This document shows positions 4,822 through 9,755 of a DNA stretch of 9,755 nucleotides, piece by piece. Each line of letters starts with the position of its first letter. Positions within the stretch are counted from its first letter, which is position 1. The DNA lies in the NCBI GenBank assembly GCA_043769295.1, contig JAYVJL010000023.1, forward strand, positions 1-9,755, given 5' to 3'. Below the pieces are notes generated by a model. That model did not search any database and was not told the origin of the DNA. It saw only the letters and a program-made list of their open reading frames with translations. The position numbers were made by a program, and so were the translations under genes. Source of the stretch: Aalborgiella sp043769295 (lineage in GTDB: Bacteria; Pseudomonadota; Gammaproteobacteria; Burkholderiales; Burkholderiaceae_C).

Positions 4822-6963
4822 ATGAAAACCATCCAATACGAACTCCAAAACGGCATCGCCACCCTCACCTTTGACGAGCCCGATTCCCCCGTCAACACCA
4901 TGTGCCTGCAGTGGCAGCAGGATTTGACCGAGGCGACCGCGCAGGTGGTCAAAGACAAAGACGCCATCACGGGCATCATCCTCGCGTCCAACAAAAGCAC
5001 CTTCTTCGCCGGCGCAGATCTGAAAAGCCTGATGCGCAACAAAGTGACCGACGCTGGCGCGATCTTTACCGAGATCGAGCGGATGAAAAAGAACTTCCGC
5101 ACGCTGGAAACACTGGGCAAGCCGGTCGTCAGCTGCCTGAACGGCGCGGCGCTGGGGGGCGGCTGGGAAGTGGCGCTGGTCGGCCACTACCGGGTGGCGG
5201 TGGACGACAAAAAAATCCAGTTTGGCATGCCCGAGGTAAGCCTGGGGCTGATTCCGGGCGCGTCCGGCATCACCAAAACGACGCGTTTGCTGGGGCTGAT
5301 GGGCGCGCAACCTTATTTATTAGAAGGCAAACTGTTCAGCCCGCGTGAAGGGCTGGATTTGAGCTTGATTCACGAACTGGTCGCCGATGCTGCCGCCCTG
5401 CGCCCCGCCGCGCTGGCCTGGATCGCCGCCCACCCCGTCTCCGCCCAGCCGTGGGACAACAAAGATTACAAAATCCCCGGTGGCACGCCAAGTAACCCAA
5501 AAATCGCCATGGCGCTGACCGTTGCACCGGCGATGATGAAAAAATCCTCGCGCGGCCTGTACCCCGCCCCCGAAGCGGCGCTGGCCGCGATGGTGGAAGG
5601 CGCGATGGTCGATTTTGACACCGCGCTGCGGATTGAAAGCCGTTATTTGGCCCGCTTGGCGGTGGACCCGGTGGCGAAAAACATGATCAACACCTTCTTC
5701 TTCAACATGAACGCGGTGAAATCGGGCCAATCGCGCCCCAAAGGCATTGCGAAGTACAAACCCAGCAAGGTCGGCATTTTGGGTGCGGGCATGATGGGCG
5801 CGGGCATTGCCTACAGCCAGGCGGCGCGCGGCATCGCCACAGTATTGAAAGACCTGACGCAGGAGCAGGCCGACACCGGCAAAGCCTACAGCGCCAACAT
5901 CACCCAACCCCGCGTCGACAAAGGCCGCATGAGCCCGCACGACCAGACCGCGCTGCTGGCGCGCATCACGGCGACGAGCAAAACGGAAGATTTGGCGGGC
6001 TGCGATTTGATCATCGAAGCCGTGTACGAGTCCCGCGAACTCAAGGCGATGGTCACCAAAGAAGCGGAGCCGATGCTGGCGGCGGGTGGTTTCTTCGCCT
6101 CCAACACCTCCACCCTGCCTATTTCTGGTCTGGCCACGGCCAGCGCCCGCCCTGAAAAGTACGTCGGCATCCACTTTTTCAGCCCGGTGGACAAGATGAA
6201 GCTGGTCGAGATCATTCGCGGCAAGCAGACCGATGACGAAACCGTCGCCCGCGCGTTTGACTATGTGCAGGCGCTGGGCAAAATCCCGATCGTGGTGAAC
6301 GATTCGCGTGGTTTTTACACCAGCCGCACCTTTGGCACCTTTGTGATGGAAGGCGCGGCCATGCTGGGCGAGGGCATTCCGGCAGCGGTGATTGAAAATG
6401 CCGGCATCCAGTGCGGCATGCCCGTGGGGCCGCTGGCCGTGCTGGACGAAACCGCACTGTCCCTCAGCGTGCATGTGCTCGATCAAACCCGTGCTGACTA
6501 CGTGGCTGAAGGCAAAACCTACACCCCCACCCCCGGCGAGCTGCTGGTGGAGCGTATGGTCAAAGCGCTGAACCGCCACGGCCGAGCCGCCGGAGCGGGA
6601 TTCTACGATTACCCGAAAGGTGAGAAAAAGACGCTGTGGCCGCACTTGCAGAGCCTGTTTGAAAAACCCACCGTGACATGGAATATCCAAGACATCAAAG
6701 ACCGCCTGCTCTACCGCCAAGCCGTCGAGACCGCCCGCTGCCTGCACGAGGGCGTGCTCACCACCGTGCATGACGCCAACATCGGCTCCATCTTCGGCAT
6801 TGGCTTCCCCGCCTACACCGGCGGCGCGATGCAGTTTATCTACGGCATGGGCATCGATGCGTTTGTGAAGCGGGCTGCGGAATTGGCAGCCCAATTCGGA
6901 CCCGGTTTTGCGTTGACAGACGCCGTCAAAGCGGCCATCCTGCAGCACCAACCTCAATACTAA
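4822..6963 (+). CDS. fadB: FadB-like multifunctional enoyl-CoA hydratase / 3-hydroxyacyl-CoA dehydrogenase
   Basis: Carries out the two middle steps of beta-oxidation: hydration of trans-2-enoyl-CoA, then NAD-dependent oxidation of L-3-hydroxyacyl-CoA. 713 residues, the usual FadB/FadJ size. The N-terminal crotonase domain (about 1-190) has the oxyanion-hole segments FFAGADL (61-67) and NGAALGGGWE (107-116), with both catalytic acids, Glu116 and Glu138 (GMPEVSLGLIPG). A linker leads to the Rossmann domain, KVGILGAGMMGAG (316-328; GxGxxG at 321-326). The dehydrogenase dyad is His451 in HFFSPVDKMKLVEII and Glu463, 12 residues on as in human HAD. Two C-terminal 3HCDH domains cover about 495-713, with RGFYTSR at 496-502. 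ATG 4822 is chosen over an upstream in-frame GTG (4765) that would lie inside the thiolase gene. The ribosome site is weak (TGAGA, overlapping the thiolase stop), suggesting translational coupling. Specificity within the family is not readable here. Confidence 0.93.
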   Translation: MKTIQYELQNGIATLTFDEPDSPVNTMCLQWQQDLTEATAQVVKDKDAITGIILASNKSTFFAGADLKSLMRNKVTDAGAIFTEIERMKKNFRTLETLGKPVVSCLNGAALGGGWEVALVGHYRVAVDDKKIQFGMPEVSLGLIPGASGITKTTRLLGLMGAQPYLLEGKLFSPREGLDLSLIHELVADAAALRPAALAWIAAHPVSAQPWDNKDYKIPGGTPSNPKIAMALTVAPAMMKKSSRGLYPAPEAALAAMVEGAMVDFDTALRIESRYLARLAVDPVAKNMINTFFFNMNAVKSGQSRPKGIAKYKPSKVGILGAGMMGAGIAYSQAARGIATVLKDLTQEQADTGKAYSANITQPRVDKGRMSPHDQTALLARITATSKTEDLAGCDLIIEAVYESRELKAMVTKEAEPMLAAGGFFASNTSTLPISGLATASARPEKYVGIHFFSPVDKMKLVEIIRGKQTDDETVARAFDYVQALGKIPIVVNDSRGFYTSRTFGTFVMEGAAMLGEGIPAAVIENAGIQCGMPVGPLAVLDETALSLSVHVLDQTRADYVAEGKTYTPTPGELLVERMVKALNRHGRAAGAGFYDYPKGEKKTLWPHLQSLFEKPTVTWNIQDIKDRLLYRQAVETARCLHEGVLTTVHDANIGSIFGIGFPAYTGGAMQFIYGMGIDAFVKRAAELAAQFGPGFALTDAVKAAILQHQPQY

Positions 6964-6979
6964 GCCAGAAAGACCTGCC

Positions 6980-8422
6980 ATGTCAGCCCTACCCATCGAC
7001 AACGCAACGCCTTTAGAGCTGGTCCGCGCTGACCTTGAAGCCACCCTGAAGCTGCAACGCGCAGCCTACTTTGCCCACCCGGTGCCCAGCCTGGCGGAGC
7101 GCAAAGCCGACCTGTTGAAGCTGAAAACCTACCTGCGGGACAACAAGCAGGGCATCATCGCCGCCATCCATGCCGACTACGGCAACCGCTCGACCCATGA
7201 GACGCTGCTGACCGAAATTGTCCCGGCCATGGGTGAAATAGACCACGCCCTCGGGCACCTGCGCAAATGGATGAAACCGCAGCGTCGCCACGTTGATTTG
7301 ATGAATTACTTCGGCGCGAGCAACCGCGTCATCCCCCAACCGCTGGGCGTGGTGGGCTGCATTGTGCCGTGGAACTTTCCAGTGAACCTGACCTTTGCGC
7401 CGCTGGTGAGCATCTTCTCGGCGGGCAACCGCGCCATGGTCAAAATGTCCGAGAACTCGCGCCACCTGTGCCAGTTTTTGATGAAAACCATCCCGACCTA
7501 CTTTCCCAAAGACAAACTGGCTTTCTTTGATGAAACCGGCGGCGTGGGCATCGAATTCTCCAAACTCAAGTTTGACCACCTGCTCTTCACCGGGTCCGGC
7601 ACCACGGGCCGCGCCGTGATGGCTGCCGCGGCGCAAAACCTGTGTCCGGTGACGCTGGAGCTGGGCGGCAAGGCACCCGCCATCGTGTGTGACGACTTCC
7701 CGCTGCGCAAAGCGGCTGAGCGCTTGATGTTTGTGAAATGCCTCAACGCCGGTCAGATCTGCACCACGATTGACTACCTCTTTTTGCCCAAAGGCAAAAC
7801 GTCCGAATTCGTCGAGATGGCGAAAGAGATTGTGCAAGCCCGCTACCCGTCTTTGGACACGGCAGATTTGACCTCCATCATCGATGAACGATCCTTCAAC
7901 CGGCTCATCGCCGCATTGGAGGAAGCCCAGGCGGGCGGGGCCACCCTGGTACAACTCATCCCCGGCAAGCCCTGGGATGCTGCCACCCGAAAAATGGCCC
8001 CCCACATCGTGCTCAATGCGCCAGAAAATTCGATCCTGCGGCAGCGCGAGATTTTTGGGCCCATCCTGCCCATCATGGAGTACAGCCAACTCGAAGAAGC
8101 CATCCAGTACATCAATGGCCGGCCGCGCCCGTTGGCCATTTATCCGTTCAGCAACAACAAAAGCACCATCCAAACCCTGCTGGACCGGGTGATGTCGGGC
8201 GGTGTTTCCGTCAACGACGCTTTGTTCCATGTCGGCCAGACCGACCTGCCCTTTGGCGGCGTGGGTGAAAGCGGCATGGGCCATTACCACGGGCATGAAG
8301 GCTTCAACACCTTTTCAAAATTGCGTCCGGTGTTCTATCAGGCCTCGTTCAGCGCGGTCAAATTCCTGTGGCCACCCTATGGCAAGTTTGCGACGAAGTA
8401 TTTGAACTTTTTGAGCAAGTGA
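6980..8422 (+). CDS. Aldehyde dehydrogenase, coniferyl-aldehyde/fatty-aldehyde type
   Basis: NAD(P)-dependent oxidation of an aldehyde to its carboxylic acid. 480 residues, belonging to the short class-3-like branch that includes coniferyl aldehyde dehydrogenase and fatty aldehyde dehydrogenases. Active-site residues are all present: Asn132 in PWNFP (130-134), the glycine motif FTGSGTTGR (203-211), the general base Glu227 in LELGGK (226-231), the nucleophile Cys261 in NAGQICTTIDY (256-266), and Glu357 in REIFGP (356-361). The C-terminal tail KFLWPPYGKFATKYLNFL (461-478) is hydrophobic and aromatic, as in this subgroup, and may touch the membrane. The gene starts 16 nt after fadB and is the last gene of the operon. 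In this setting it may turn long-chain or other aldehydes into acids for CoA activation and beta-oxidation; the substrate is inferred from context. No acyl-CoA ligase is seen in the window. Confidence 0.9.
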   Translation: MSALPIDNATPLELVRADLEATLKLQRAAYFAHPVPSLAERKADLLKLKTYLRDNKQGIIAAIHADYGNRSTHETLLTEIVPAMGEIDHALGHLRKWMKPQRRHVDLMNYFGASNRVIPQPLGVVGCIVPWNFPVNLTFAPLVSIFSAGNRAMVKMSENSRHLCQFLMKTIPTYFPKDKLAFFDETGGVGIEFSKLKFDHLLFTGSGTTGRAVMAAAAQNLCPVTLELGGKAPAIVCDDFPLRKAAERLMFVKCLNAGQICTTIDYLFLPKGKTSEFVEMAKEIVQARYPSLDTADLTSIIDERSFNRLIAALEEAQAGGATLVQLIPGKPWDAATRKMAPHIVLNAPENSILRQREIFGPILPIMEYSQLEEAIQYINGRPRPLAIYPFSNNKSTIQTLLDRVMSGGVSVNDALFHVGQTDLPFGGVGESGMGHYHGHEGFNTFSKLRPVFYQASFSAVKFLWPPYGKFATKYLNFLSK

Positions 8423-8456
8423 CGAAGTTAGCACCGCTGGACGGGGTGCGGTGACC

Positions 8457-8512
8457 GAGGCGTTGGCGGTGGTGACGATTTGGGAGTTAGAACCGGTGTA
8501 TTGAGGCGTTGG
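8457..8512 (+). repeat. Ten-base direct repeat at the left edge of the AT-rich islet
   Basis: GAGGCGTTGG occurs at 8457-8466 and again at 8503-8512, 46 nt apart, in the 163-nt spacer between the aldehyde dehydrogenase stop and the next gene. A weak hairpin (GCACC 8431-8435 / GGTGC 8445-8449) lies before it without a T-tract, so no clear terminator for the beta-oxidation operon is seen. The spacer changes from GC-rich to AT-rich at about 8512. The repeat may be chance. Confidence 0.3.
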
Positions 8513-8570
8513 ATTTACTTTGGCACACTGCGCCCATCAAAGCTTTTGCTAAATTAAATGCACTCTTCGG

Positions 8571-8576
8571 TATACT
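8571..8576 (+). promoter_or_regulatory. -10 box close to the start of the small two-gene operon
   Basis: TATACT at 8571-8576 ends 9 nt before the ATG at 8586, so the transcript would begin only a few bases before the start codon. A possible -35, TTGCTA (8546-8551), is at a long 19-nt spacing. No Shine-Dalgarno sequence precedes the ATG, consistent with leaderless or near-leaderless translation. Confidence 0.4.
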
Positions 8577-8585
8577 TAGTTGCAT

Positions 8586-9077
8586 ATGTCCAAATACAAA
8601 CTAATAAATTTTGATTCAACTTCACTTCTTGAAGCGCGTAATAAATGGGAAGCAATGGCAGGTGAGGATGCTTTTGACTTGGAATTTTCGCCTCTTTTTG
8701 AATGGGCAGGCAATCATTTGGCACACGTTGATGGTGACTCACTTGCATTAAATCTACATAACAATGATGCATTACGAACAGACGCGATAGTTGAAGTCGT
8801 CTCTAGTCGTAAGGGGAAAATGTCTAAATTGTTGAAAGTTATACCTTCACCTATGTTCTGGGATGTCAACAATTCACGTGCGGATATCGTTACGTTGTAT
8901 ACTGACATCTTCTTCGAAGTCCTTACGAGACAAGGATTTGACTCATCTCGAACAGTAAAACTGTATGGTCGAGACGATGAAATGATGAGTATTTTGCGAT
9001 CTATCCATGGAGTTTGGTCAATGCCAAACACCAAAGTAGAATTTGAAGGCCGCTTTTTAACTTTTACCTTAAATTAA
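8586..9077 (+). CDS. Hypothetical protein, first gene of an AT-rich two-gene module
   Basis: 163 residues from the ATG at 8586, a more likely start than an in-frame TTG at 8580. I do not recognise the family. The protein looks soluble, with no signal peptide or membrane helix, and is acidic in its first third (EDAFDLEFSPLFEW, about 28-41). It alternates predicted strands and helices: AIVEVVSSRKGKMSKLLKV (69-87), then a helix from the DIVTLYTDIFFEVLTRQG stretch (about 101-118), then VKLYGRDDEMMSILRSIHG (125-143) and a final strand, KVEFEGRFLTFTL. A mixed alpha/beta, acetyltransferase-like fold is imaginable from that pattern, but no GNAT CoA-binding motif is visible, so this is a guess. Codon use is clearly AT-richer than in the flanking metabolic genes, suggesting acquisition by transfer. 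Its TAA overlaps the next possible ATG by one base, so it is coupled to the following small gene. Confidence 0.7.
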   Translation: MSKYKLINFDSTSLLEARNKWEAMAGEDAFDLEFSPLFEWAGNHLAHVDGDSLALNLHNNDALRTDAIVEVVSSRKGKMSKLLKVIPSPMFWDVNNSRADIVTLYTDIFFEVLTRQGFDSSRTVKLYGRDDEMMSILRSIHGVWSMPNTKVEFEGRFLTFTLN

Positions 9078-9088
9078 TGGAATCGACT

Positions 9089-9262
9089 ATGACAACTCTG
9101 CAATACTTAAATTTTGCGTCGCTACCCACCACGGCAATAAGGGAAATGATTGAAAGCGGTGTTACTCATGCAATAAATTCCATGAGTACTTCTGAGATCA
9201 TGAAGCTTATGACAAGTCCATTACAAGAATTTAAGACCAGCGATTTGCAAAAAGCCGCTTGA
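9089..9262 (+). CDS. Small hypothetical protein, second gene of the two-gene module
   Basis: 57 residues (MTTLQYLN...) from the ATG at 9089, which has GGA about 7 nt upstream. An in-frame ATG at 9077, overlapping the stop of the preceding gene, would give 61 residues and cannot be excluded. Family not recognised. The sequence is Ser/Thr/Met-rich and probably helical (REMIESGVTHAINSMSTSEI, residues 18-37), without a hydrophobic membrane segment or cysteines. It is followed 19 nt later by a strong terminator, so the two genes form one closed transcription unit. A small partner, immunity or antitoxin-like role beside the larger protein is possible from layout alone; nothing in the residues proves it. 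Confidence 0.6.
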   Translation: MTTLQYLNFASLPTTAIREMIESGVTHAINSMSTSEIMKLMTSPLQEFKTSDLQKAA

Positions 9263-9281
9263 AAGATTTACTGACCGACCT

Positions 9282-9308
9282 AAAAAACCCGTTTTTACGG
9301 GTTTTTTT
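9282..9308 (+). terminator. Strong intrinsic terminator
   Basis: AAAAAACCCG (9282-9291), a six-base loop TTTTTA, then CGGGTTTTTT continuing to seven T (9302-9308). The stem is 10 bp including the A/T part, with four core G/C pairs. The A-run on the left makes it usable in both directions, though the pgk gene on the right reads away from it. It closes the two-gene module. Confidence 0.88.
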
Positions 9309-9386
9309 ACGCCTTAGCCTTATTGTCCAGCGGAGAATATCCCTTTCCAGAATTGCATATTAATTTCATTCAAAGGTTAGTAATCT

Positions 9387-9415
9387 CCCCGTACGCTCCC
9401 CCTGCTACCCTCCCC
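9387..9415 (-). promoter_or_regulatory. G-quadruplex-pattern tract upstream of pgk
   Basis: Four C-runs of 4, 5, 3 and 4 bases are separated by loops of 7, 5 and 1 nt. On the minus strand this fits the canonical pattern of four G-runs with loops of 1-7 nt. It lies about 170 nt before the pgk start, inside a wider C-rich, purine-poor tract (9387-9452). Folding and function are untested. Confidence 0.45.
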
Positions 9416-9446
9416 GCACGCTTTCTAGCCACCCACGCACCCATTT

Positions 9447-9485
9447 CCCCTCAAATCTGCCTAAATTTGCGGCACAATTGAGGGG
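9447..9485. promoter_or_regulatory. Interrupted inverted repeat upstream of pgk
   Basis: CCCCTCAA (9447-9454) is the exact reverse complement of TTGAGGGG (9478-9485). Inside, GCC (9459-9461) pairs with GGC (9471-9473) around a 9-nt loop, with a symmetric 4x4 internal loop between the two stems. It ends 102 nt before the pgk ATG. It could be an operator, a leader RNA structure, or part of a promoter (CACAAT at 9473-9478 is -10-like, without a clear -35). No T-tract follows on the plus strand. Confidence 0.45.
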
Positions 9486-9587
9486 TCTGGACGGGAGGAG
9501 TTACCACGCGGTTACCAACTCAAAAATCGCCCTGTTTTGCCATATTTGGCCTTCTTCCGTCATTTTTTGTCTGTTTTGGAGCTTTTC

Positions 9588-9755
9588 ATGTCCGCCACGC
9601 CTGCTTTGTCCGTCATCCGCCTTGCCGATCTCATTGCCAAGGGGCAGCTGCAAGGCAAACGCGTTTTCATCCGCGCCGACCTGAACGTGCCGCAGGATGA
9701 CGCAGGCCACATCACCGAAGACACCCGCATCCGCGCCTCGATTCCCTGCATCCAG
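9588..9755 (+). CDS. pgk: Phosphoglycerate kinase, N-terminal part (runs off the window)
   Basis: Glycolytic/gluconeogenic enzyme of the cytoplasm that transfers phosphate between 1,3-bisphosphoglycerate and ADP. Only the first 56 codons are present, and the frame is open to the last base. The family signature is clear: KRVFIRADLNVP (24-35) fits the PGK pattern, with Asp31 and Asn33 of the 3-phosphoglycerate site, followed by ITEDTRIRASIP (42-53), whose Arg47 is also a substrate residue. Bacterial PGKs are near 390-400 residues, so most of the gene lies to the right. The ATG at 9588 has GGAG (9578-9581) 6 nt upstream. The 279-nt spacer between the preceding terminator and this start is long and structured (C-run tract, inverted repeat), implying its own promoter. 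The N-terminus is about seven residues longer than the minimal PGK start, which is not unusual. Confidence 0.93.
   Translation, partial: MSATPALSVIRLADLIAKGQLQGKRVFIRADLNVPQDDAGHITEDTRIRASIPCIQ

Noticed and set aside
5320..7044. 574-residue open frame on the minus strand across fadB
   Set aside because: Antisense shadow of a GC-rich gene with clear domains on the plus strand. The translation is His/Arg/Gly-rich without family motifs.
7013..8296. 427-residue minus-strand open frame across the aldehyde dehydrogenase gene
   Set aside because: Antisense shadow; the plus-strand gene has every active-site motif in order.
8431..8449. GCACC/GGTGC hairpin after the aldehyde dehydrogenase as terminator
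   Set aside because: Only five pairs, a 9-nt loop and no T-tract.
9501..9751. Two minus-strand open frames (9501-9710 and 9560-9751) over the start of pgk
   Set aside because: They oppose a plus-strand reading with an unmistakable phosphoglycerate kinase signature and ribosome site.
1..9755. CRISPR arrays, tRNA, rRNA, insertion sequence ends
   Set aside because: No regularly spaced repeats, no tRNA-like cloverleaf, no rRNA text and no transposase or terminal inverted repeats were seen by eye on either strand.

Overview
The window looks like the chromosome of a Comamonadaceae-type betaproteobacterium (Rhodoferax/Polaromonas/Acidovorax-like). This rests on the GC-rich core genes, the protein flavour, and short intergenic repeats ending GCTAT-n-AAATA-n-AGC, a pattern I recall from that family; no search was possible.

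Layout, left to right. (1) 91-966 (-) is livH, a permease gene of a branched-chain amino acid ABC transporter; GC-rich hairpins lie downstream of it at the window edge. (2) 967-2306 is a looser, AT-richer accessory stretch. It carries a two-gene DUF4160/DUF2442 cassette (1358-2063) of toxin-antitoxin-like organisation. An 18/20 palindrome overlaps the TATAAT box just before the first start codon, and two same-orientation copies of a 48-bp repeat (39/48 identical) bracket the cassette. (3) 2307-8422 is a fatty-acid beta-oxidation locus. A long-chain-type acyl-CoA dehydrogenase (-) is divergent from an operon of thiolase, FadB-type multifunctional protein and aldehyde dehydrogenase (+). The 113-bp divergent region contains a 17/18 palindrome that could be one operator for both sides. 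(4) 8423-9308 is an AT-rich islet with two overlapping small genes of no recognised family, ended by a strong intrinsic terminator. (5) 9309-9755 is the leader and first 56 codons of pgk (phosphoglycerate kinase), which runs off the right edge. The leader holds a four-tract C-run block (G-quadruplex pattern on the minus strand) and an interrupted inverted repeat.

Together, the central genes would carry out a full beta-oxidation cycle: dehydrogenation by the acyl-CoA dehydrogenase, hydration and second oxidation by the FadB-like protein, and thiolysis by the thiolase. The aldehyde dehydrogenase probably feeds aldehyde-derived acids into the same pathway. The best candidates for something undescribed are the 8586-9262 gene pair and the palindrome-controlled, repeat-bracketed DUF4160/DUF2442 cassette.
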